Position numbers and translations under genes: made by a program. From assembly GCF_003951315.1 (NCBI RefSeq), contig NZ_QLJH01000052.1, positions 1-12,737 of the forward strand: a DNA stretch of 12,737 bases. The letters run 5' to 3'. Each line of letters begins with the position of its first letter. Position 1 is the stretch's first letter. The DNA comes from Sphingomonas sp. S-NIH.Pt15_0812. Its GTDB lineage: Bacteria; Pseudomonadota; Alphaproteobacteria; Sphingomonadales; Sphingomonadaceae. The notes under the pieces were generated by a model, which was not told the origin of the DNA, ran no database searches, and worked only from the letters and a program-made list of their open reading frames with translations. Positions 6,657 to 12,737 of the stretch are shown piece after piece.

Positions 6657-8240
6657 ATGCCATATTCTGACCTTACCCCAGAGTCGTCCGCACGCATCCT
6701 TGAGTCGCTGCAGAACCCGGTCATCGTGATCGATGCCGGCGGTGACCTGAGCTACGCCAATGCGGCGGCCGCCGCGCATCTGGGCGGCTGGATCGTCGGA
6801 TTGTCGTTCTCGGATATTTTCCCAGACGTCCTACATTCCACACTTAACGCGGATACGCCTTCGTCACTGCGGCTGACCACGCGGCAGGGAGAGAGCTTCG
6901 ACGCACTGGCCAACCCACTTGGCGGCGGCAGCACGTGCATCAGCATGTGGCCAGGCTCCGTCACCTCTTCTCACTTGGCGCCTGCGTACCAGGACGATCT
7001 TACCGGATTAGCGCTGCGCAACCCTTTCATGGCTGCGCTCGAGGCAGCCGTGGGCACGACGGAGTCGCGGCACGTCGCCGTGCTGTGCCTGGATCTCGAT
7101 CGCTTCAAGATGATCAACGACACGCTGGGTCACGGGATCGGCGACCAGCTGCTGAAGAAAGTCGCCGACCGCCTGCGCGCTGCCTGCCGCAAGGAAGACG
7201 TGATCGCCCGCCTAGGCGGCGATGAGTTTGTCATTCTGCAAAAAGGGATCGTCGGCGCGGACGACGCCGAGAAACTCGCCGGGCGCCTGGTCGACCTAGT
7301 CGGCCGGACCTATGTGCTGAGCGGGCATACGATCAACGTGGGTGTGAGCATCGGCGTGGCCATCGTCGACGGCCCTGTCCAGCCGCGCGACCTGTTACGC
7401 AACGCCGACCTTGCCCTCTACGAGGCCAAGCGCGCTGGGCGCGGCAGATACCGCTTCTTCGAGAGCGGCATGGACGCGCAGCTTCACGAACGTCGTGAAC
7501 TTGAGATCGATCTGCGTCGAGCGCTCGCCCTGAAACAGTTTCAACTAGCCTACCAACCCTTCGTGGATCTCGAGACCGACACCGTGATCGGGTTCGAGGC
7601 TTTGCTGCGCTGGAGTCATCCGACCCGCGGCAACGTTCCACCGCTCAGCTTCATCGGCGTGGCAGAGGAGAATGGCCTCATCGTCAAGATCGGCGAGTGG
7701 GTGCTGACCACCGCCTGCATGGAAGCTGCCGGGTGGCCGGGGAAACTCATCGTGGCAGTCAACGTGTCACCACTTCAGTTTAAAGCCGACACGCTCCTGG
7801 AGACGGTCTCGTCAGCGTTGGCGCGTTCGGGACTCGCGCCCGAGCGCCTTGAGCTCGAGATCACCGAGGGCGCGCTTCTAGCCGACACCGACAACGTTTT
7901 AGCAACTCTTCACGCCTTGCGAGCTCTCGGCGTGAAGATCTCCATGGATGATTTCGGCACGGGCTACTCGTCCCTCAGCTATCTGCAAAAATTCCCGTTC
8001 AACAAGATCAAGATCGATCGCTCCTTTGTCTCGGGCGACGACGCGGACAGTGAGGCGATCTTGCGCGCAGTGTCCGGGCTCGGCTCCAACCTTGGCATGG
8101 CAATCACCGCGGAGGGCGTGGAGACCGCAGAGCAGCTGAAGCGTATACGAGAACAGCATTGCACCCATGTTCAAGGCTACCTGACCGGCCGTCCGATGGC
8201 GCAGGCGCAGGTCGCTAATTTTTTGTCCGAGCGACTTTGA
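6657..8240 (+). CDS. PAS-GGDEF-EAL bifunctional c-di-GMP enzyme
   Basis: 527 residues, cytosolic. A PAS-like sensor (about 10-105; LQNPVIVIDAGGDLSYANAA) precedes GGDEF (about 112-272) and EAL (about 280-527). The cyclase site is intact: Asp146, Asn154, Asp163 and GGDEF (187-191), and the RxxD product-inhibition site is present (Arg178, Asp181). The EAL site is also complete: Glu314 (EALLRW), Asn369, Glu401 and Glu404, Asp431-Asp432 (DDFGTGYSS), Lys452, Glu486 (AEGVE) and Gln506 (QGY). Both synthesis and breakdown of c-di-GMP are thus possible, with the balance set by inputs. No clear ribosome binding site precedes ATG 6657 and no other start codon is available nearby in frame. The BLUF gene follows after 9 bases, making this the likeliest target of the light sensor. 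Confidence 0.96.
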   Translation: MPYSDLTPESSARILESLQNPVIVIDAGGDLSYANAAAAAHLGGWIVGLSFSDIFPDVLHSTLNADTPSSLRLTTRQGESFDALANPLGGGSTCISMWPGSVTSSHLAPAYQDDLTGLALRNPFMAALEAAVGTTESRHVAVLCLDLDRFKMINDTLGHGIGDQLLKKVADRLRAACRKEDVIARLGGDEFVILQKGIVGADDAEKLAGRLVDLVGRTYVLSGHTINVGVSIGVAIVDGPVQPRDLLRNADLALYEAKRAGRGRYRFFESGMDAQLHERRELEIDLRRALALKQFQLAYQPFVDLETDTVIGFEALLRWSHPTRGNVPPLSFIGVAEENGLIVKIGEWVLTTACMEAAGWPGKLIVAVNVSPLQFKADTLLETVSSALARSGLAPERLELEITEGALLADTDNVLATLHALRALGVKISMDDFGTGYSSLSYLQKFPFNKIKIDRSFVSGDDADSEAILRAVSGLGSNLGMAITAEGVETAEQLKRIREQHCTHVQGYLTGRPMAQAQVANFLSERL

Positions 8241-8249
8241 GGAAGCACG

Positions 8250-8681
8250 ATGCCGATTTATCGACTGGTCTATTACAGCCGTAATCATGTGGTGCTGGAC
8301 GTATTTGCGACTGAATTGGCCGATATCTTGGCGAAGAGCCGCGGGAACAACGAGAGAGATGAAATCACAGGCGCCCTCATGTTCAATGCCGGGTGCTTCG
8401 CTCAGGTGCTCGAAGGACCGCTGGAGCGAGTCGAAGCGGCGTTCGAGCGGATCCAGCAGGACGAGCGGCATGGTGAGGTGTCACTTCTGTCGCTTGAGCC
8501 CATCAAATACCGGAGCTTTCCGACGTGGGCGATGGGTTTCGTCGGCGCGTCAGCCGCCGACATCGAGCGCTACGCTTCAATTGGGGCGTCGAACGGCTTC
8601 GACCTGTCTCGCTTTGACGGCGATGAACTCCATAAGCTCTTGCTGGAGCTCGCGTTCGAAGAAGAGCGTGCAATGGCGTAA
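8250..8681 (+). CDS. Single-domain BLUF blue-light receptor
   Basis: 143 residues: a BLUF domain (about 1-98) plus a helical C-terminal extension (100-143), no output domain. BLUF proteins bind FAD and respond to blue light by rearranging hydrogen bonds around the flavin. The needed residues are present when matched to PixD and AppA: Tyr8 (YRLVYYS), Asn34 (NNERDEITG), Gln52 (FAQVLEG), and Trp93 and Met95 (FPTWAMGF). The ribosome binding site TGAGGAAG (8238-8245) overlaps the stop codon of the GGDEF-EAL gene, so the two genes are translationally coupled. Short BLUF proteins act through a partner protein; in Rhodopseudomonas palustris PapB acts on the EAL protein PapA. By context the partner here is the PAS-GGDEF-EAL protein, or possibly the GAF-EAL protein; this is inference. 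Confidence 0.95.
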   Translation: MPIYRLVYYSRNHVVLDVFATELADILAKSRGNNERDEITGALMFNAGCFAQVLEGPLERVEAAFERIQQDERHGEVSLLSLEPIKYRSFPTWAMGFVGASAADIERYASIGASNGFDLSRFDGDELHKLLLELAFEEERAMA

Positions 8682-8758
8682 GCTGCCGTCGATGTCGCTC
8701 CTATGATCCCTCCTCTCGTGCCTTGACATCTGGGCGCAGCTGGAAGCTTGAGGTGAAC

Positions 8759-8816
8759 GAATGGCAGATGTTGGGAGCTAAGAAGGGCGTGCTGGGTGAC
8801 CGCTTGTGGGTCCTTT
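8759..8816 (+). repeat. Dispersed intergenic repeat, copy D
   Basis: Half-sites CGAATGGCAGATGTTGGGAG (8759-8778) and GGGTGACCGCTTGTGGGTCC (8794-8813). It lies between the 3' ends of the convergent BLUF and TonB-receptor genes, the same setting as copy C. The remainder of this 248-base gap (8682-8929) has no open frame with a credible start and only a weak hairpin. Confidence 0.6.
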
Positions 8817-8929
8817 CCGCCGCATGCCCCTAAATTTGCCTGCTGACCTCGGCAGCGTGGCTAACCTCATAATGGCAAGGTATAACCCAGAAGGGGCAGG
8901 GAGCATATGCCACCCCACCCCCAGAGCAC

Positions 8930-11900
8930 TTAGAACTGAATTGTAGTGCTGACCGCGAGGTTGCGTCCCAAGCTGTCATAGCGCTGAGGTATCGTATTCG
9001 ACCGCGCCAAGCCGATATTGTACGAGTTCGCCAGGATCGGCGGGTTCTTGTCGAATAGGTTATTGGCGATCAGCCGCAGGCTGAAGCGTTGGGCGATGTT
9101 GAACGTCAGGGCCAGATCGAAATAGCTCTGTGCACCGATGTAATAGAACGTGGTTTGTGCGCGATCCGGCGTTCCGCCGATCGCCGGATCCCCGGAGTTG
9201 TTGGCGCTGGTCAATGAACCGGTGTACCGCCAGTTGAAGGACGCGCTGAACGCATTGTCGGGCAAGGTGTAGGTGGTTCGCAGTGTATGCGCCCATTTGG
9301 GAAGCAACTGGCTGCAACCGTTGCCGAAGTAACCGGTGCAATTGCGTTGCGGCTGATCCGGCGCATCCTGGCCGCCGGTGAATGTCGTGCGAGACCCGTT
9401 GAAGTCGAAGTCGACTCGTCCGGCACCGCCCAGACCAAGCGCATAGTTGCCTTGGAAGTCCCAGCCACGCGCGATCGAGAAGTAGTAATTGGTCGTCCCC
9501 TGCCGGATAAATCCGGCGGTCGCGTTGGTGTTTACGGGAGCGTAAAGGGTGCCGTTCGCCGCGCGGACGATGCCTGAACAGAAGAACGGATCACCGTTGG
9601 AGCGCTGGCAGCCGTCAGTATAGTAGGTGTAGTCGTTGTATCCGAGCGAGTTGTTGATCTTGATGCGGTAGCGGTCGACCGAGAAGGTCAGGCCGCGCAG
9701 GAAGCTGGGCTTCAGCACCAGGCCATAGGTCTGCGTGTAGGCAGTTTCCGGATCGGCGGTGAAGCCGCCGGAGCGAACGGTACACTGATTGTCCGGGCAT
9801 AGGAGGGTAGTGCTGCCATACAGGGCATCAGCGAGACCAGTGGCGCGGCAAACCTCCCGCGAGGCAACCGGCGTTCCATAGGTTACCGCGCCGGTCTGAG
9901 GATTGGTGGTGACGGTCGGGGCGCAGAAGTCGTTCTGCGATCCGCCCTGCCGGGTATAGCTGACGTTGCTGGCCTGGTAGGCCTCTACCACGGTTGGCGC
10001 ACGCTGCGCCTTATTGAACGAAGCGCGGACGGTGATATCCGATATCGGAGCGTAGAGGCCCTCCAGCTTCCACGTCGTGAAAGTCGACGGGTTCGAGCTG
10101 TACTTGGACACTCGACCGGCGATGTTCGCCTGGACAAGATGGGCAAACGGCCGGTCCTGCACGAGCGGCAGTTGGGCCTCGGCATTCGCCTCCCAAACAT
10201 GCTGGCTCAGGTCGGAGTCGGAACCGCCATAATCCTCGCGGAAGCCCGCAGTTGCAGAGGAAAACTGACGGTCCTTGCGGAACTCCGTGCCGAGCGCGAT
10301 GGCGACGCCGTCGTTCGCGAAGGGCGAGGTGATCCCGTACTTACCCAGGTCGCCGGTGACGTTAGCCTGTACGTCGTAGAGAATGCCGACGGTGGTCTGG
10401 ATTGCCGGGCCGACGCCCTGTGACAGATAGTCCAGCAAAGCCTGATTGTTGTTGCCGGCACTGAAGGCATCGAAGGGCACGCAATTTGGATCGCTGCCAT
10501 TAACCCGCGACACGCAGGTTGGGGTGCCGTTGACGGCGACGACGTTTAGCGACCGGTTGACGGCGGTGTAGTTCAGCAGGCGCGAGGAGTTCCAGTCCTG
10601 CTGGTTACGCGCATAGACCCCGCCTACGTCATAGGTCCACGAATCGCCGACCTTGCCGCGGATACCGCCGGTTGCCCGGATGCCTTTGTTGACGTAGCTG
10701 TCGACCTGATAGGGCAAGCCGCTGAAGCGGTACCGCACATCAAGCGGAACCAGCCCGCTGCTCGCAGCACCGCACAGCGTGGTGCGCTGCCCGGCAGACA
10801 GGAACGGGTTGTCGCAGTTTACCAGATACTGCCCGGCATCGTAGTTCGCGGCTGCGAACACGCGCGTTGGGTAGCGGTTGATGGACTTGTCGCGGAACCA
10901 CAAGGCGGAGCCGTAGATCTCATATTCCGGGGCCAGCTTCAGCGTGACGAAGCCGCCGGCATTCACGCGGTTGAGCTGGCGCTGGTAGGAATAGCCGTCA
11001 TAGGGGTTTGCCGCGTTGCCCGCGCCCACACCATAAGGAACGAACGTGCGCGACCCTGCAGGATCGTTGACATAGGCGCGCCCGCTGTTCGCGCCCGATA
11101 GCGGCGAGATGTAGCCGCTGGTCGAATAGCTCGACAGCGAGCACGACAAAGGACCATCCTTCGCAGCCTGCACCAGCTGGCAGGCGGAGGTGGAGCGCGC
11201 ATCATAGGGAATCAGGTCAGCATGTTTGTAGTTGACGAAGCCTGATAGGTTTAGGGTCCCGTCGAACAGCCGCTTGCCGATGGTCAAGGTAACATCCGTG
11301 CGACCGCCGTCGTTCACCTGGCCCAGCCGGGGCGTAAATCCGCTGGCCTGAGCAACCGGAGTGACGATGTTGGCCTTATTATCGTGATTGTAAAAGTTGT
11401 AGTTGGCATCGAGCCGTACGCCGTCGAAATCAGGTCGCAGGATGAAGTTGACGACGCCCGCTACCGCGTCCGAGCCGTAGACCGAGGAGGCCCCACCGGT
11501 CAGGATATCGACCCGCTCTAGCAGGGACACCGGGATGATATTGGTATCCTGTCCGTTCTGCGTGCCCACGCGCTTGCCGTCGATCAGAACGAGCGTACGC
11601 TCGAAGCCCAGACTCCGCAGCTTGATGCGCTGGCGTCCATCAGAGTCCTGGTAGGTCTGCTGGTTATCGGGTGAAATCTGCGGCAGCCGGTTCAGTACCT
11701 CTTCGACGTTTACCGGTGCCTGCGCTCTGATGTCGGCCGCGGTGACGGATGTAACAGGTGCTGCTGAGGCGATGTTGGGCCGCTGAATGCGTGTTCCAGT
11801 GACAATCAGTTCGGCACCATCGCCAGATGTGCCGGAGGTCGCTGGAATGCCGGCGATTGTGTTGCCACGTGCAGCAGAGCTTGCTGATCGATCCTCGCCG

Positions 11901-12064
11901 ACGGAGGGGGTATCATCAGATTGAGGCTTTGCAGCCGCAGGGGCGGTACCATTTGCTACCTGACTCGGCGTCTCCATCTCGCCAGTCTGCTGCGCTTCTG
12001 CAGGTACTGCTATCGCCAACGCGGAACCCAATGCGAAAAGCGAGACGGACTGCCGCAATATCAT
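8930..12064 (-). CDS. TonB-dependent outer-membrane receptor
   Basis: 1044 residues from ATG 12064, chosen because AAGGGG lies 6 bases upstream and the product then begins with a proper signal peptide (MILRQSVSLFALGSALAIAV..AEA, cleavage near residue 24). A low-complexity linker rich in Ala, Ser and Thr (25-84) leads to the TonB box ELIVTGTRI (85-93). The plug follows (about 103-212, with VLIDGKRVG and GASSVYGSDAVAGVVNFI), then the beta-barrel to the terminal Phe (STTIQF) recognised by the outer-membrane assembly machinery. It takes up a ligand from outside using energy from TonB-ExbBD. The ligand is unknown: no siderophore, vitamin or glycan genes are adjacent. Fourteen cysteines fall in seven close pairs, probably disulfides in surface loops. 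It is transcribed toward the BLUF gene and appears to be a single-gene unit within the window. Confidence 0.95.
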   Translation of the reverse strand: MILRQSVSLFALGSALAIAVPAEAQQTGEMETPSQVANGTAPAAAKPQSDDTPSVGEDRSASSAARGNTIAGIPATSGTSGDGAELIVTGTRIQRPNIASAAPVTSVTAADIRAQAPVNVEEVLNRLPQISPDNQQTYQDSDGRQRIKLRSLGFERTLVLIDGKRVGTQNGQDTNIIPVSLLERVDILTGGASSVYGSDAVAGVVNFILRPDFDGVRLDANYNFYNHDNKANIVTPVAQASGFTPRLGQVNDGGRTDVTLTIGKRLFDGTLNLSGFVNYKHADLIPYDARSTSACQLVQAAKDGPLSCSLSSYSTSGYISPLSGANSGRAYVNDPAGSRTFVPYGVGAGNAANPYDGYSYQRQLNRVNAGGFVTLKLAPEYEIYGSALWFRDKSINRYPTRVFAAANYDAGQYLVNCDNPFLSAGQRTTLCGAASSGLVPLDVRYRFSGLPYQVDSYVNKGIRATGGIRGKVGDSWTYDVGGVYARNQQDWNSSRLLNYTAVNRSLNVVAVNGTPTCVSRVNGSDPNCVPFDAFSAGNNNQALLDYLSQGVGPAIQTTVGILYDVQANVTGDLGKYGITSPFANDGVAIALGTEFRKDRQFSSATAGFREDYGGSDSDLSQHVWEANAEAQLPLVQDRPFAHLVQANIAGRVSKYSSNPSTFTTWKLEGLYAPISDITVRASFNKAQRAPTVVEAYQASNVSYTRQGGSQNDFCAPTVTTNPQTGAVTYGTPVASREVCRATGLADALYGSTTLLCPDNQCTVRSGGFTADPETAYTQTYGLVLKPSFLRGLTFSVDRYRIKINNSLGYNDYTYYTDGCQRSNGDPFFCSGIVRAANGTLYAPVNTNATAGFIRQGTTNYYFSIARGWDFQGNYALGLGGAGRVDFDFNGSRTTFTGGQDAPDQPQRNCTGYFGNGCSQLLPKWAHTLRTTYTLPDNAFSASFNWRYTGSLTSANNSGDPAIGGTPDRAQTTFYYIGAQSYFDLALTFNIAQRFSLRLIANNLFDKNPPILANSYNIGLARSNTIPQRYDSLGRNLAVSTTIQF

Positions 12065-12080
12065 GATATTCCCCTTGTTA

Positions 12081-12111
12081 ATCGCCACACGATCGTTGCC
12101 GTCGTGGCGAT
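12081..12111 (-). promoter_or_regulatory. Leader hairpin upstream of the TonB-receptor gene
   Basis: ATCGCCAC (12081-12088) and GTGGCGAT (12104-12111) are a perfect 8-base inverted repeat with a 15-base centre. On the minus strand it ends 4 bases before the AAGGGG ribosome binding site (12076-12071) of the receptor. It could be an operator for a dimeric regulator or an RNA hairpin affecting translation; the sequence alone does not decide. Confidence 0.4.
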
Positions 12112-12295
12112 AAGAAGTATGGTTTACCAATGTCAGGCCTGGGTCAATACCCATATCATACCTTTTATGGTGTTCGTTGTATCGGAATTCTAAAGCAACG
12201 CGCGGATCAAAACGGCTGTAGCCGGCGAAAGGCGTTTGCGATGAGGGAAAAGGCGCTGATTACCCCTGCTGCATATGCCATTATACTATAAATCG

Positions 12296-12322
12296 TTAGC
12301 AATACCAAAGCTGGTAGGCTAA
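12296..12322. repeat. Imperfect inverted repeat in the AT-rich region
   Basis: TTAGC..ACC (12296-12306) can pair with GGT..GCTAA (12313-12322), a stem of 5 plus 3 pairs interrupted by a small internal loop, with AAAGCT as loop. It lies only 4 bases from the next inverted repeat, so the two may act as one structured element. Confidence 0.3.
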
Positions 12323-12326
12323 ATTC

Positions 12327-12347
12327 GTAATAATGGAGCATCATTAC
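12327..12347. repeat. Inverted repeat GTAATAATG / CATCATTAC
   Basis: Nine-base arms (12327-12335 and 12339-12347) with one mismatch and a GAG centre. The near-palindrome is AT-rich and could be a protein-binding site as well as an RNA hairpin. Confidence 0.35.
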
Positions 12348-12514
12348 CAACCGCTACAACACATCGAACAAAGGCCCGCAGGGCAATGGTGGTTTATAAT
12401 CATTGTTAAAAGGTGATATGAAAGATAGAGATAAAGCAGAGTTGCGCAAATAAGTCAGTATAATTACATTAGCTTTTTAAAGAACTTATCTATGAATAAT
12501 CTTCAGATATGTGC

Positions 12515-12537
12515 GCGCTCAAAGGAAGATTGAGCGC
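12515..12537. terminator. Perfect hairpin GCGCTCAA / TTGAGCGC, possible terminator
   Basis: Perfect 8-base arms (12515-12522 and 12530-12537) with a 7-base loop, standing out in AT-rich surroundings. The plus-strand flank TCTAATTC is only weakly T-rich. It lies 100 bases beyond the stop of the transposase-like frame, so it may instead be part of a mobile-element end. Confidence 0.3.
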
Positions 12538-12636
12538 TCTAATTCAAGTGCGCCTATGCTCCATATAGGTGACGTGACGGTCAATTATAGCGAGTCATGC
12601 TTTTAGTTGATGACGTGCTCCCCAAAGCTCTACCAG

Positions 12637-12737
12637 TCATAACTGGAGTCCGGGGTTGGTATGGTGCCCCTCTGGGCGGTGTTGCACAACCCGCCTGGCG
12701 GCATCGGCGGGCGTCAGCCCGCCAGCACCACTATGCG
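12637..12737 (-). CDS. C-terminal end of an IS3-like transposase (partial)
   Basis: A minus-strand frame enters from the right edge and ends at TGA 12637-12639, giving 32 residues. It starts HSGAGGLTPADAARRV, and the codon cut by the window edge reads NCG, compatible with a preceding Pro. The stretch (R)PHSxxGGLTPA is characteristic of the C-terminus of IS3-family OrfB transposases (integrase-type DDE enzymes), and the end HTNPGLQL resembles tails of that family. The catalytic DDE residues would lie outside the window. No clear terminal inverted repeat is seen in the bases after the stop, so this may be an intact element with an unrecognised end or a remnant. A perfect hairpin (12706-12712 with 12717-12723, GTCA loop) is embedded in the GGLTPA codons. 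Confidence 0.5.
   Translation of the reverse strand, partial: HSGAGGLTPADAARRVVQHRPEGHHTNPGLQL

Larger units (their letters stand above)
12065..12636. other. AT-richer gene-free region with inverted repeats
   Basis: These 572 bases are upstream of the TonB-receptor gene. From about 12260 to 12510 they are visibly richer in A and T than the rest of the window, suggesting foreign origin or a mobile-element scar. They contain the leader hairpin (12081-12111), inverted repeats at 12296-12322, 12327-12347 and 12515-12537, and an 11-codon frame at 12419-12454 with an AAAAGG ribosome binding site. The receptor promoter must lie here; TTGACC on the minus strand at 12147-12142 is a possible -35 box, but no good -10 box is correctly spaced. 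No larger gene is seen. Confidence 0.55.

Noticed and set aside
7899..8471. 190-codon minus-strand frame across the GGDEF-EAL / BLUF junction
   Set aside because: It lies antisense to the conserved EAL and BLUF motifs and is explained by codon bias on the plus strand.
8893..8916. GGGGCA / TGCCACCCC as a terminator between BLUF and the TonB receptor genes
   Set aside because: The stem needs a bulge, is short, and has no T-run on either strand.
12065..12154. 30-residue N-terminal extension of the TonB receptor
   Set aside because: It would bury the signal peptide; AAGGGG before ATG 12064 and the following hydrophobic signal sequence fix the start, and the inverted repeat at 12081-12111 is better read as leader.

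Overview
The window is chromosomal DNA from an alphaproteobacterium, most likely a sphingomonad (Sphingomonas or a close relative). This rests on the high GC content and codon use, a TonB-dependent receptor with the sphingomonad-style Gln- and Ala-rich linker before its TonB box, and the richness in GAF/GGDEF/EAL signalling proteins. No rRNA, tRNA, CRISPR array or complete insertion sequence is visible.

Layout. (1) 1-78 is the 3' end of an unidentified plus-strand gene. (2) 318-1025 carries two small unrecognised plus-strand genes, one encoding an exported protein with two cysteines and one a 60-residue cytosolic protein. (3) 1044-1737 is a minus-strand pair: a 54-residue protein followed after 7 bases by a stand-alone GAF-domain protein. 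(4) 2048-2995 encodes an exported protein with the GExH / E-H / GNxH motifs of the EreA/ChaN/TraB-Tiki superfamily. (5) 3297-4376 is a divergent HxlR regulator / AzoR azoreductase pair, with GGTCAC repeats in the 90-base gap between them. (6) 4755-8681 is a plus-strand c-di-GMP cluster: a GAF-degenerate GGDEF-EAL phosphodiesterase, a PAS-GGDEF-EAL protein with both catalytic sites and the inhibitory site intact, and a single-domain BLUF blue-light receptor whose ribosome binding site overlaps the preceding stop codon. (7) 8930-12064 (minus) is a large TonB-dependent outer-membrane receptor with a hairpin in its leader. (8) 12065-12636 is AT-richer, without genes and with several inverted repeats; it runs into the C-terminal end of an IS3-like transposase at the right edge.

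How the parts fit. The central cluster looks like a second-messenger module: one dedicated c-di-GMP phosphodiesterase gated by a GAF domain, one bifunctional synthase/phosphodiesterase with a PAS input, and a separate light sensor translated with it. In other bacteria BLUF is often fused to EAL. Here the two are separate proteins, which suggests light control through protein-protein contact. The HxlR/AzoR pair is a quinone- or electrophile-response unit of a known kind.

An imperfect repeat made of two similar half-sites, each ending in TGGG or CGGG, occurs five times between genes, always in the same orientation and mostly just downstream of plus-strand genes. Gene functions outside the well-known families are inferred from motifs only.
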